The position numbers and the translations under genes are program-made. Source: SAR324 cluster bacterium (GTDB lineage Bacteria > SAR324 > XYD2-FULL-50-16). From it: 64,000 bases of DNA. The stretch is from positions 124,001 through 188,000 of the forward strand of contig JANQGX010000027.1 in assembly GCA_028282885.1 (NCBI GenBank), written 5' to 3'. This document shows, piece by piece, positions 1-8,794 of this stretch. The number at the start of each line of letters is the position of its first letter. Within the stretch, counting starts at the first letter, position 1. The notes beneath the pieces were generated by a model. It saw nothing but the letters and a program-made list of their open reading frames with translations, did no database searches and was not told the DNA's origin.

Positions 1-93
1 ACACGTTGCCCGACCGCCAAGGAAAAGTGCTGTGTTGAAATGCCCGTGTTGCGTGAATTTGCATCCAGCCACTGGGTTGCCTGCCATATGTAA
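1..93 (+). CDS. Peptide ABC transporter ATP-binding protein, C-terminal end (partial)
   Basis: Frame 1 is open from the window edge to a TAA at 91-93 and encodes about 30 residues. It starts with an RCP motif, has two further cysteines, and ends in HWVACHM. This is the C-terminal Cys-containing extension of OppD/DppD/OppF-type ATPases (RCP, then C, then WVACH), which energise oligopeptide or dipeptide import. The same signature ends the four complete ATPases elsewhere in this window. The Walker motifs lie outside the window, so D-type cannot be told from F-type. The next gene begins 4 bases after the stop, so a peptide importer probably shares an operon with the C45 peptidase. Confidence 0.8.
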   Translation, partial: TRCPTAKEKCCVEMPVLREFASSHWVACHM

Positions 94-97
94 GCAG

Positions 98-1165
98 ATG
101 TGTACATCGACAAAAGACGTTGTCATAGGGCCCCTTCTTGTTCTGAAAGGTGAGCCTTTTGCGCGGGGAATGCTCCAGTCGGAGCAGTGTCCGGAATCTG
201 TTGATAAGGTTCGCACGAAAGTTCTTTCCCTGCTTGCGGAAAACAGGGAGCGGTTTCACTCCACCCACGCCAAATCCTTCATTGATCAACAAATCACCAT
301 CACCAGAAAACTGATGCCCGACATCCACGAGGAGGTCAGTGGAATAGCGCACGGCTTTGGGCTCACTTTTCTGGAACTCTACCGGTTTTACCACTTGAGG
401 GTGTTGTTGGATATGGATGGTTGCACCGCCTGGGCTGTTTCGGATGATGAGACGGGTGTGACAATAGGCAAAAACAGGGATCTGAAAGCTAAGGACAAGG
501 ATTTGCAGAGAATCTTTGTTCATGAGGATCCGGGTTGGCAGGGAAGAAGGGTTCTTTCAGTTGGCAGCCTTGGAGCGCCCTGTGCCTATTCAAGCGGGAT
601 CAACTCCGACGGCTTCTGTCTGGCGGATACCAATATCCTGACCTCGGACCATGGCCCGGGGATCTGCCGCTATTTTCTGATGCCGTTTCTCCTGGCTACC
701 TGCAGGTCCGTAGAAGAAGCCATCGGGAGCATTTCCCAATTACCCCATGCCGGTGGAGGTTCACTGGTCATGGGAGATGCCGTTTCCGAGATCGCTGCAG
801 CGGAGTTGGGGTATGAACGACAGGATATTGAGTATGGTGGCTCCTGGTTAGCGAAAACCAATCATTTTACTTCCCGAAAGTTAAGTCATACCAATTTAAG
901 CAGTAACAGAGAAGCAGAACTGGACAACTCCCGAAACCGATTACGTTATATTGAAGAAACCATTCCAGATACATTCAAGCCATTTGGACAGGAAGGAGTG
1001 CTCGCCATGATGGAAAGTCATTCTCCGGGTGCGGAAATTTGCCGCCATTCCGATCTTGACGAGTCATCCACAATCTCGGGCGCCCTTTTCTCCTGCCGCG
1101 ACAACACCCTGGTATTTTCAGATGGCTATCCCTGCTGTTCCTCCCGGTATGGCTATTCTCTCTGA
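98..1165 (+). CDS. C45-family peptidase / acyl-CoA:6-APA acyltransferase-like protein
   Basis: About 355 residues in the N-terminal-nucleophile C45 fold (isopenicillin N acyltransferase-like amidohydrolases). Visible marks are the DGCTAW segment, whose Cys near residue 109 is the predicted nucleophile exposed by autocleavage, the NRD motif shortly after it, and a TNHF segment in the C-terminal half. Family members hydrolyse or transfer amide-linked acyl groups; the substrate here is unknown. An in-frame start at 32 exists, but it overlaps the upstream ATPase end, so I chose the ATG at 98, four bases after that stop. There is no clear ribosome site, which fits translational coupling. Its position behind a peptide ABC gene suggests N-acylated peptides or amino acids as substrate (inference). 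Confidence 0.75.
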   Translation: MCTSTKDVVIGPLLVLKGEPFARGMLQSEQCPESVDKVRTKVLSLLAENRERFHSTHAKSFIDQQITITRKLMPDIHEEVSGIAHGFGLTFLELYRFYHLRVLLDMDGCTAWAVSDDETGVTIGKNRDLKAKDKDLQRIFVHEDPGWQGRRVLSVGSLGAPCAYSSGINSDGFCLADTNILTSDHGPGICRYFLMPFLLATCRSVEEAIGSISQLPHAGGGSLVMGDAVSEIAAAELGYERQDIEYGGSWLAKTNHFTSRKLSHTNLSSNREAELDNSRNRLRYIEETIPDTFKPFGQEGVLAMMESHSPGAEICRHSDLDESSTISGALFSCRDNTLVFSDGYPCCSSRYGYSL

Positions 1166-1374
1166 ATCATTTCACTCCCCGCCAATCTTCAGGCGCCACC
1201 CCTCTAAAAACAACTATCAGCCGGAAAGAACATTGGTAAACACGACCCTTAATTCCGTACAGCAATAAGAGTGAGGCTCGGGAGTTCCAGTTCCACTGCC
1301 CTTCGACAACAATCGGTTCAAGGGGTTCCGGTTGTGACTCGCTCTTCAATTTCCAATGCCTGTGGTTTTTCTTG

Positions 1375-1432
1375 TTGACAGAAATCTCTCAAAAATTTAG
1401 TAATTGATTCATAAAAAACTAACTTTAGTTTT
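1375..1432 (+). promoter_or_regulatory. Candidate sigma-70 promoter with palindromic operator upstream of the GntR gene
   Basis: TTGACA at 1375-1380 is followed after 17 bases by TAGTAA at 1398-1403. Just downstream, 1415-1432 is a perfect inverted repeat (AAAACTAA, 2-base centre, TTAGTTTT). A dyad overlapping the start region fits autoregulation by the GntR protein encoded from 1607, but that link is inferred. The rest of 1166-1606 is AT-rich and shows no gene. Confidence 0.4.
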
Positions 1433-1606
1433 ATTTATTATCTCATTGTTATATAAGTTTATTTTGTTAAAACCTGTTTATGTGATTGAATCCGGGCAAA
1501 TGATCCAACCGGCTGACGTCAAATAAAACCGGTCGGGTTTTTTGAACGGATGAAAGGATTCGGATCAGAGCACCCTGAACGTTTTTGACAAAACGGAGAG
1601 GACTTG

Positions 1607-2329
1607 ATGAAGAGAGGATTTAAGGGAGCCCGGATTGAGAAGGTACGGGTATCGGACCAGATTAAGAATGCCATGAAGCAGGCGATTCTGGATGGAGAGT
1701 ACAAGCCGGGTGATCGATTACCCACCGAGGAACAGATTGCGGCTGATTTCAACACCAGCAAAGTCAGTGCTCGTGAAGCCCTGCGGGAACTTGAAACCGA
1801 GAAGCTGATCGAGAAACGCAGGGGGATGTATGGCGGAAGCTTTGTCAAAGAGCCTGATTCCGAGGCCATGGGTCAGGTGATGATCAACTACTACCAGTTT
1901 GGAGGGATCACCTTTGAGGAGCTGGCTGAATTCAGGAAACTGTTGGAACCCTCCCTGGTGGAGTTGGCGGTTGAGAGGCGTACTGATGAAGATCTGGAAG
2001 CGATTCGTGAGAATATCGAAGCAACGGAGATCTCACTCAACCAGGGAAAACAGAATCAACCCAGGGCGATTGAGTTCCACCGACTGATTGGTGATGCCTG
2101 TCATAACAGGCTGGTCAGCGCTGTGATGGAAGCGCTTGTCAAGGTCTTCGAAGAGGTGCTTTCCAAAATTCCCATGACGCTGGAGGATGCCAGGGGCGAC
2201 CTGGAATATAACAAACTCTTTTATCAATACCTGCAAAACGGGGAGAAAAATAAAGCAAGGGAGACCATGATCGCGCACTTTGACACCTTGATGGAGATTA
2301 TCAGGAGAGTCAAAAGGCAAAATGCTTAA
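1607..2329 (+). CDS. GntR-family transcriptional regulator, FadR subfamily (FCD domain)
   Basis: 240 residues. The N-terminal 70 residues form a GntR winged helix (RVSDQIKNAMKQAILDGEYKPGDRLPTE is the typical opening, followed by the KVSAREALRELE recognition helix). The remainder is an all-helical FCD effector domain, which usually binds a carboxylate with a metal. The ATG at 1607 lies 8 bases after GGAG; a TTG at 1604 is also possible. It immediately precedes the TRAP genes and most likely controls them in response to their substrate or a catabolite. A terminator at 2344-2369 separates them. Confidence 0.88.
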   Translation: MKRGFKGARIEKVRVSDQIKNAMKQAILDGEYKPGDRLPTEEQIAADFNTSKVSAREALRELETEKLIEKRRGMYGGSFVKEPDSEAMGQVMINYYQFGGITFEELAEFRKLLEPSLVELAVERRTDEDLEAIRENIEATEISLNQGKQNQPRAIEFHRLIGDACHNRLVSAVMEALVKVFEEVLSKIPMTLEDARGDLEYNKLFYQYLQNGEKNKARETMIAHFDTLMEIIRRVKRQNA

Positions 2330-2343
2330 CTGTTTCTTACTTA

Positions 2344-2369
2344 CTCAGCATCCGGCTGAGCTGTTTTTT
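2344..2369 (+). terminator. Terminator or attenuator after the GntR gene
   Basis: CTCAGC and GCTGAG form a 6-bp stem with a 5-base loop, followed by CTG and a run of six T. It lies 15 bases after the regulator stop and before the TRAP genes, so it ends or attenuates the regulator transcript. Confidence 0.6.
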
Positions 2370-2485
2370 CGGGTTCGTCGGTTAAATTGCTTGTCAGACG
2401 AAACCGGTCATAGCGGCGAAAGGGGAGTTGCATTTGACTATTCGTCGTTTCACTCTGTTCAAAACCTTTAAAAGGGAGAAGAAAG

Positions 2486-3511
2486 ATGAAAAGACCGATT
2501 GCATGGACCTTATTCTTATCATTAGGACTCATCCTGATTTTCGGACAAGTGCCTGTTCTTGCCAAAACCATAAGGTTTGCCTACCTCGGAAAGCCGGACC
2601 CTCACAAGGCAGCTTACACGACCGGTGTAGTTAATTTCGCCCATCTGCTGGAGAAAGGCTCCGGCGGTAAAATGAAAGTCCAGATCTTTCCCGCCGGAAC
2701 CCTGGGGAAAGAGACGGATATTCTTCAGGCATTACGGAGTAATGCCGTGCAGATCATTTCTGCCTCCATGGTAACTCTCTCCAGGATTTTTCCACCCTCT
2801 CAGGTGATGATGGCTCCCTACATCTTCAAAAACGACGCTGTGGCCTGGGAAGTCGTTGACGGTCCCTACGGACAGAAAATGTTGGATGCCTTTACCGAAA
2901 AGACCGGGATCAAAGCCCTTGCTATTGTCGACTCCGGTTTTTTGACCATCACCAACAACAAACGATCGGTTCGGGAGCCGGCCGATTTCGAAGGAATCAA
3001 ATTCAGGGCTATGGGACCACTCCAGGCCAAGATGTTTGAATCCCTGGGGGCCAGTGCCATTCCCATCCCCTGGCCGGAAACCTATACCTCGCTTCAGACC
3101 GGTGTGGCGGACGGGCAGACCAATGCTGCCTTTGTGGTGGCGGTTTTCAAGCTGTTTGAGGTTCAGAAACACCTCTCCCTGGCCAATTCACAGTTTGGTT
3201 ACCAGCTATGGCTTTGTAACAAACAGTGGTATGACGGTCTTTCCAAATCGGAAAAGGATACGGTAAGGGATGCGGTGAATGCGGGGCGTATGTCGACTCG
3301 CGCCATGGCACTGCTCAGGGAACAGGAGTCCATTGAGCAGTTGAAAAAAGCCGGAATGAACATCACCCCTCTCACCGGGGATGAGATTTCCGCCCTGCAG
3401 AAATTAGCCGGACCGGCCTGCCTGGACTGGCTGAAAACCAAGATGGATCCGAAATGGGTTGATGAACTGCTGGTTGCCGTGAAACAGGCGGAAACCAAGC
3501 TGGGTTATTAA
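2486..3511 (+). CDS. TRAP transporter substrate-binding protein (DctP family)
   Basis: 341 residues with a clear Sec signal peptide (KR-rich start, hydrophobic core, cleavage near VLA-KT at about residue 26). The mature part has the DctP-type layout: an early PAGTLGKETDILQALRSNAVQ stretch, FRAMG with the conserved Arg that usually binds a substrate carboxylate, and PWPETYTSLQTGVADGQ. It captures an organic acid in the periplasm for the DctQM permease encoded next. A good ribosome site (GGGAG) precedes the ATG. The substrate cannot be read from sequence; the neighbouring enolase-superfamily enzyme suggests a carboxylate or N-acyl amino acid. Confidence 0.9.
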   Translation: MKRPIAWTLFLSLGLILIFGQVPVLAKTIRFAYLGKPDPHKAAYTTGVVNFAHLLEKGSGGKMKVQIFPAGTLGKETDILQALRSNAVQIISASMVTLSRIFPPSQVMMAPYIFKNDAVAWEVVDGPYGQKMLDAFTEKTGIKALAIVDSGFLTITNNKRSVREPADFEGIKFRAMGPLQAKMFESLGASAIPIPWPETYTSLQTGVADGQTNAAFVVAVFKLFEVQKHLSLANSQFGYQLWLCNKQWYDGLSKSEKDTVRDAVNAGRMSTRAMALLREQESIEQLKKAGMNITPLTGDEISALQKLAGPACLDWLKTKMDPKWVDELLVAVKQAETKLGY

Positions 3512-3611
3512 ACAGCCCGTTTAATTCACTACCCGATCTCAATCCCGTGTCAGCCGTTTCAGGGATAAACCGCTTTGTGGGATGGAGATCGACTCAAAAC
3601 CAAGGATAACC

Positions 3612-4142
3612 ATGACAACAGAACCTTCTGTGGTCAGGACAATTCAGCATCTGGCCGATGGAATCGCCGGTTTTCTGGAGAAAATAACCGGATTCTTCTG
3701 TGTCGTCTGCTTTGTAATTATGACACTGGTCGCTCTGCTGGGTGTGTTTTTTCGCTATGTGATGCGCAGCCCCTTTATGTGGACCGAAGAGTTGGCGCGC
3801 TTCCTGATGGTATGGATGGGATTTGTGGCAATCAGCATCGCCTTGCGGCAGCGGAAACATATCAAGATTGAGATTCTGGAAAAGATTGCGCCGGGTTGGC
3901 TGGTCAAGGTAGCGGGATATCTGGTTGACCTGTTGATTGCCGTTTTTATGGTCGTGTTCTTCTGGCAGGGCTATCTTCTAACCAGGGGAAACATTATGAT
4001 GGCAGCCACTATGGATATCTCCATGTTCTGGATTCTGCTTGCCTTGCCTGTATCCGCTGCTTTAGCGTTAGCTCAGCTTTTGTTGCGTTTTGTGATAAAA
4101 CTCTGTTCCGAATTCAACCCGGATACCAAAGCGGTTTGCTGA
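3612..4142 (+). CDS. TRAP transporter small permease subunit (DctQ family)
   Basis: About 176 residues with four hydrophobic segments. The FMWTEELARFLMVWMGFVA stretch is the diagnostic DctQ signature. I chose the ATG at 3612 (AAGGA five bases upstream) rather than the one at 3582. It forms the membrane complex with the DctM subunit encoded 28 bases downstream. Confidence 0.88.
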   Translation: MTTEPSVVRTIQHLADGIAGFLEKITGFFCVVCFVIMTLVALLGVFFRYVMRSPFMWTEELARFLMVWMGFVAISIALRQRKHIKIEILEKIAPGWLVKVAGYLVDLLIAVFMVVFFWQGYLLTRGNIMMAATMDISMFWILLALPVSAALALAQLLLRFVIKLCSEFNPDTKAVC

Positions 4143-4170
4143 TTTGCCAACCCAAAACTATGGATGAGAA

Positions 4171-5460
4171 ATGGCTGGACTCTTATTGTTAATCTTTTTC
4201 GTGCTGGCGATCCTTGGTGTTCCGGTCGGAATTGTGGTCGGGCTGACAACTTTTTTTGGTTTTCTCTATATCGGAAACGACATCCTCTTTTCCATGGTGG
4301 CCCAGAGAATGTTCTCAGCGATGAACAATTTTACCTTCCTGGCACTTCCCTTCTTCCTGTTGACGGGTGAAATTATGAACAAGGTCGGGTTGACCACACG
4401 CCTGATTGACTTCTCAAACCTCTTCTTCGGACGTTTGAAAGGGGGCCTGGCCCAGGTTAATATCGTCACCAGCATCATTTTCGGGGGAATATCAGGAGCG
4501 GCTGTAGCCGATACGGCCGCTTTGGGAAGTATTTTTATTCCCACCATGGAAAAACACGGTTACGACAGACCTTTCAGCACGGCGGTGACGATCGCCTCCT
4601 CGATCATTGCTCCTATCATCCCGCCCAGTATTATCATGGTGCTTTACGGAGCGATAATGGAGGTGTCGATTGCCGGTCTGTTTGCTGCCGGGATCGTGCC
4701 CGGTCTGATGATCGGGGTAATTCTGATGGTCCTGACTCGATTCATAGCGGGACGAAGGCAATACCCCACCAATCCGGAATCTTTTACAGTAAAAACAGTC
4801 ACAGACAGAACCCGCAAAGCAAGCTGGGCGCTTTTGATGCCGATAATTATCCTGGGAGGAATTCTCGGGGGCATTTTTACGCCCACGGAAGCAGCGGCCA
4901 TAGCAGTAGGCCTGGCCCTGTTCATTGGGCTGGTGGTGTACCGAAATGTATCCTTCAAGCAACTATATAACGTCTTCCTGCAAAGCTCTATCACCATAGG
5001 GGTTATTACCCTGTTGCTCTCCTGTGCATCGGTTCTGGCCTGGTTTCTGGCCATCGAGCAGGTGCCGGAAATGGTGGCCAACCTGTTTCTCAGTATCAGC
5101 ACCAACAAATATGTGATCTTGCTGTTGATAAACATATTCCTGGTTATCATTGGCATGTTTATGGATATTGGCCCTTCCCTGCTGATTCTTGGACCGATTC
5201 TGGCGCCACTGGCTATCAGTCTTGGGGTGCATCCGTTACATTTCGGTATCATGATGTGCGTGAATCTCAACATCGCCCTGATGACTCCACCCATGGGGGC
5301 ATGTCTCTTTATGGGGATGATCGTTAGCGAGTTGAAGCTGGGCGAAATCGTGAAGGCGCTCTGGCCTTTTATCATTGCCGAATTTTTCGTGTTGTTTCTG
5401 GTCATCTATTTCCCTTTTATCACCCTGACAATCCCCAGGTTATTGGGTTTTGTCTCTTAA
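4171..5460 (+). CDS. TRAP transporter large permease subunit (DctM family)
   Basis: 429 residues, the normal DctM length, with about a dozen membrane segments. Typical DctM features are LALPFFLLTGEIMNKVGLT near the N-terminus, GGISGAAVADTAALGSI, and ASSIIAPIIPPSI followed by the second repeat ending in NLNIALMTPPMGACLF. This subunit carries out sodium-coupled substrate translocation. It is the third gene of a DctP-Q-M order and is followed within 11 bases by the enolase-superfamily gene, so all four are probably co-transcribed. Confidence 0.92.
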   Translation: MAGLLLLIFFVLAILGVPVGIVVGLTTFFGFLYIGNDILFSMVAQRMFSAMNNFTFLALPFFLLTGEIMNKVGLTTRLIDFSNLFFGRLKGGLAQVNIVTSIIFGGISGAAVADTAALGSIFIPTMEKHGYDRPFSTAVTIASSIIAPIIPPSIIMVLYGAIMEVSIAGLFAAGIVPGLMIGVILMVLTRFIAGRRQYPTNPESFTVKTVTDRTRKASWALLMPIIILGGILGGIFTPTEAAAIAVGLALFIGLVVYRNVSFKQLYNVFLQSSITIGVITLLLSCASVLAWFLAIEQVPEMVANLFLSISTNKYVILLLINIFLVIIGMFMDIGPSLLILGPILAPLAISLGVHPLHFGIMMCVNLNIALMTPPMGACLFMGMIVSELKLGEIVKALWPFIIAEFFVLFLVIYFPFITLTIPRLLGFVS

Positions 5461-5471
5461 CCGGATTGACT

Positions 5472-6581
5472 GTGCAAATCGTTAAAGCCGAAGCAATTCC
5501 GTTTCGAATTCCGTTGAAGGAGAGTTTTTCCATTGCCATGGGCACCATGACCCATTCCAACCATGTCATGGTTCGCCTGGAAGATGATAAAGGACGGGTG
5601 GGGTGGGGGGAAACCACCACCTTCCATTCCGTTTACGGTTATGACCAGAAGTCGCTCCATAACGTGCTCCAGGATCATTTGATCCCGGTCGTGCTCGGGT
5701 GCGACCCGAGAGATTTGGAAAGGCTCCACCACCGAATGGACCAGGCTATTCCCTACAACCTGATGGCCAAATGCGGGATTGATCTGGCAGCTCATGATTT
5801 GATAGCACGGGCGGAAGAGGTACCTCTTCATCTTTTGTTGGGCGGGAAAAAAAGAGATCGGCTTTCGACCATTGCCGTGATCGGCATCACGGAGAATGAC
5901 CAGGCGTCACAAAAGGCGCTGGAACTCAAGCGGACCGGATATCGGGTGATCAAGGTTAAAATTGGTTTGAATGTGGAAAAGGACCTGGAACGGCTCTCGC
6001 AGATTCGTTCCGCGGTTGGAAATGAGGTGAAGATTCGGGTCGATGCCAACCAGGGATATAACCTGGAATCTCTATTGAACTCTGCACGGGAGTTGGACGA
6101 ACTGGAGCTGGAGTGGTTGGAACAACCCCTTCCCGCCTGGGACCTGGATGGATTGAAAACACTTACCCGACGTTTGGAAACTCCCATAGCGGTTGACGAG
6201 AATATCTATACGCTTCACGATGCACAATTTATTAAGTCCTACGGGGCAGCGAGTGTTATTAATATCAAAGTGGTTAAATGCGGTGGTATTTATCGGGCTC
6301 AGCGGATTGCCCGGTTTTGTGAAAATGAGGGGCTGACCTGGTTCATGGGCGGGTGCCTGGAAACATCTCCGGGGAATGCCGCTCATTGCCACTTCTACGC
6401 TTCAACCGCGTCAGCACCCCTGGCAGTGGAGACGGGTGGCAGCTATTATACCGATGACATTGTTAAGGAGCCGCTGATCCCCGAGGGAGAGAAAATAGTC
6501 GTACCCGAAGGTGTTGGCTTGGGGGTTGAGATCGATGAAACCAAACTGGAGCAATACAGGGCAGTTTTAGCTAAATCGTAA
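5472..6581 (+). CDS. Enolase-superfamily enzyme, muconate lactonizing/dipeptide epimerase subgroup
   Basis: About 369 residues. The MLE-subgroup catalytic layout is complete: the VIKVKIG Lys pair near residue 162, metal ligands in VDANQGY, LEQPL and VDEN, and the second acid-base Lys in INIKVVKCGG. Such enzymes abstract the proton alpha to a carboxylate; known members are muconate cycloisomerases, dipeptide epimerases and N-succinylamino acid racemases, and I cannot choose among them. The start is ambiguous (TTG at 5466 or GTG at 5472); the latter gives the usual family start. It is the last gene of the TRAP operon and likely processes the imported carboxylate. Confidence 0.85.
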   Translation: MQIVKAEAIPFRIPLKESFSIAMGTMTHSNHVMVRLEDDKGRVGWGETTTFHSVYGYDQKSLHNVLQDHLIPVVLGCDPRDLERLHHRMDQAIPYNLMAKCGIDLAAHDLIARAEEVPLHLLLGGKKRDRLSTIAVIGITENDQASQKALELKRTGYRVIKVKIGLNVEKDLERLSQIRSAVGNEVKIRVDANQGYNLESLLNSARELDELELEWLEQPLPAWDLDGLKTLTRRLETPIAVDENIYTLHDAQFIKSYGAASVINIKVVKCGGIYRAQRIARFCENEGLTWFMGGCLETSPGNAAHCHFYASTASAPLAVETGGSYYTDDIVKEPLIPEGEKIVVPEGVGLGVEIDETKLEQYRAVLAKS

Positions 6582-6809
6582 TAAAACCGCAGGCCTGAAT
6601 ACCCCTCGCCCCGGATCCTGATTCAGAATCCTATCTGCGCTTGCTGTTCAGCCTAGGTGAAACAGGTCAACCGAGCCAGGATTGGAAGACTCCTTACCTG
6701 CGATTAATACAGATGACTTAAGCGACAATGACAGGTTAGCAGCCCAAAAGACGGTGTCGGGATTGGATGAGGCAGGGGATGTTCGGGGAATAAATACGAT
6801 TCAAAAAGA

Positions 6810-6871
6810 CCGGGACATGATTTCATGCCCCGGTGGGGTATTGCTGTTAACTCGAAATCATTTCGAGTTAA
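6810..6871. terminator. Two consecutive hairpins between convergent genes
   Basis: An 11-bp nearly perfect stem (6810-6820 with 6823-6833, one mismatch) is followed by a perfect 12-bp inverted repeat with a single-base centre at 6847-6871. The second arm ends 6 bases before the stop of the minus-strand membrane gene. The location between converging genes suggests bidirectional termination. The stretch 6582-6809 holds no other feature I can support. Confidence 0.5.
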
Positions 6872-6877
6872 TCGATA

Positions 6878-7303
6878 TTAGTGACCGGAGGTCAAAATAC
6901 CGCTGGCAGCCAGGGTGAGAACGGCTGCTTCTATCAGAGCCAGCACGGCGTATACCTTGTCGTTGTTTTTCAACAAGGTGGGAACAATAGCCAGATAGCA
7001 TAGAATGGTAATTCCCGAAAGCACCACGACACCGATAAAGTTGAGGAAATCTCCATACTGAAGCATACCGACCCATCCCCAACCATCCGGAATATTGGCT
7101 TTTTGCAGGTAGTCGTCGACGCTCAGATTCCAGTAGTTGGAAAGGTCATTAACCGCGATATAGGGATCTATGATTCCAAACACATAGATAGCAAAGGTGA
7201 CGAAGAGCAGAACCAGACCTAACATCATCCCTTTACCAAGCAGGTTTGCATACTGCACCTGTTCCGGGGTTGCTTCCAGAGAAGCATTGTTGTTTTCACT
7301 CAT
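6878..7303 (-). CDS. Small membrane protein paired with a TSUP exporter
   Basis: 141 residues with three hydrophobic segments (about residues 28-47, 84-107 and 117-136) and no recognised catalytic motif. It starts 68 bases after the stop of the TSUP gene on the same strand, so the two are probably co-transcribed. Small membrane proteins of the DUF1634 kind often follow TSUP transporters; this one resembles that arrangement, but I do not recognise the family with certainty. An accessory role in anion export is inferred from position only. Confidence 0.55.
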   Translation of the reverse strand: MSENNNASLEATPEQVQYANLLGKGMMLGLVLLFVTFAIYVFGIIDPYIAVNDLSNYWNLSVDDYLQKANIPDGWGWVGMLQYGDFLNFIGVVVLSGITILCYLAIVPTLLKNNDKVYAVLALIEAAVLTLAASGILTSGH

Positions 7304-7371
7304 GAATTTTCTCCTGATGAATACTTATTAGTTGCCTTGTTCATAATCGAATATTTTAGATCAATTCGTAT

Positions 7372-8322
7372 TTAGAAACCGAGTCCTTTTGACAGAGCCT
7401 TAGCTCCGGCCAGAAGCAGGATAGCGATAACCATCCAGCGGATGAAGGTCGGTTTGGCGATTTTCAGTATTCGTACGCCCACAAAAGATCCGAGCATGAT
7501 ACCGACCAGTGACGGAATAACCATCATCGGGATCACACAACCCTTGTTGAGGTAGACCCAGGCTGCAGATGTATCAGTGATGGAAAGAAGGAACTTACTG
7601 GTAGCAACACTGATCTTCAGCGGAGCGCCCATGACGAGGTTCAATACGGGAACATTAGCCCATCCGGCGCCAAGACCGAACATGCCGGCCATAATCCCGA
7701 TTCCGACAAAGAGAACAAGCCCGACAGGTGTGCGATGAATTTTCCAGTTGATGGTTTCACCGGTACTGTCTTCAGTGTATACACCGTAAATTCTGAGAGC
7801 GGTTGAGAGGTTATCGGCCTTGGGAACATCCGGCACCTCTGATTTCTTGGCCGTCAGCATGAGAACACAGATTCCGAGAATGGTGGCTCCCAGGGCGATT
7901 TGTACAATATTGGTCGGCAGGGCAAGTCCGATCATAGCGCCGATAATAGCGCAGATAGACGCAATCAGGGCCAGAGGAATAGCCAGCCTCAGGCTTGCCA
8001 GGTTTGCTTTGAGAAGACCGGGTCCTGCGGCCAAAGCGCCTGACAGTGCCACCAGAAGACCTGCTCCCCGAACAAAATCAAGATGGAACGGAAAAAATCC
8101 GCTGATGATCGGCACATAAAGAACACCGCCACCGACACCACCCAGGACGGCGAATACGCCCATAACAAAAGTAACGACTAACAACACAATCGGCCAAAAC
8201 CACCATGGATAGTCACCTGATACAGCTTCGGTAGCCGTATCGGCAAATCCGTTTGATGTCAGCAACATCACCGAGCCAAGACCAAGCAGTGTTATGGCCA
8301 GCCACTTCAATTTTCTCCCCAT
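7372..8322 (-). CDS. Sulfite exporter TauE/SafE family (TSUP) membrane protein
   Basis: 316 residues with about eight to nine membrane segments. The first half contains GGVGGGVLYVPII and the second half repeats it as MAGMFGLGAGWANVPVLNLVMG, the internal duplication that defines TSUP proteins. Members export sulfite, sulfoacetate or other sulfur-containing anions. The N-terminal hydrophobic segment ending at GFADT could be a signal peptide. A good ribosome site (GGAGAT) precedes the start, and a leader hairpin lies at 8355-8387. Confidence 0.85.
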   Translation of the reverse strand: MGRKLKWLAITLLGLGSVMLLTSNGFADTATEAVSGDYPWWFWPIVLLVVTFVMGVFAVLGGVGGGVLYVPIISGFFPFHLDFVRGAGLLVALSGALAAGPGLLKANLASLRLAIPLALIASICAIIGAMIGLALPTNIVQIALGATILGICVLMLTAKKSEVPDVPKADNLSTALRIYGVYTEDSTGETINWKIHRTPVGLVLFVGIGIMAGMFGLGAGWANVPVLNLVMGAPLKISVATSKFLLSITDTSAAWVYLNKGCVIPMMVIPSLVGIMLGSFVGVRILKIAKPTFIRWMVIAILLLAGAKALSKGLGF

Positions 8323-8354
8323 TATTATCTCCGTGGTATTTTACATATTAAACG

Positions 8355-8387
8355 GATCGCAGCACCTTCAGTCCGAAGGTCGCGATC
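8355..8387 (-). promoter_or_regulatory. Hairpin in the 5' leader of the TSUP gene
   Basis: GATCGC pairs with GCGATC and ACCTTC with GAAGGT around a 5-base loop, with a small asymmetric bulge. It sits about 33 bases upstream of the minus-strand TSUP start, so it would be in the transcript leader. Read on the plus strand it is followed by CTTTTT and could be a terminator, but no plus-strand gene precedes it. The remainder of 8388-8794 shows nothing I can name. Confidence 0.35.
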
Positions 8388-8794
8388 ATCTTTTTGGCAA
8401 AAAGTCTATTTAATCTCCCGTATCCCAAAGGCAGGCAAATCGTTCTGATACACAGCTTCAAAACAAGCAACAGGGTGCAATGACTTTGACAAAATCATCA
8501 TCGCCACCGTCAATCACCATCCTGGAAGATTTCTCCGCAGACGGATGGCAATAAGTGAATCTTTCCTGGACGAGACCAATTTGATTCAATGCATAAACAT
8601 TTGAAATAATTAATCTTTATTGGAAAAAATACACAACTATGCCCTTGGATTCAGACGATTCCGTACAATAATATCTAGGCAGGGTCTTTGATTCAATAAA
8701 ATTCCTGCAGGCGAACCGGGATTTTTACTCCCCTGTTGACATATAACAAGACCAAATTTGTGGATGATTGGATAGCGGGAAATGGACAATCAGA

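Noticed and set aside
4644..5405. 253-residue minus-strand open frame opposite dctM
   Set aside because: Mirror frame of a hydrophobic gene; composition rich in Arg, Ile and Pro without pattern; DctM is certain.
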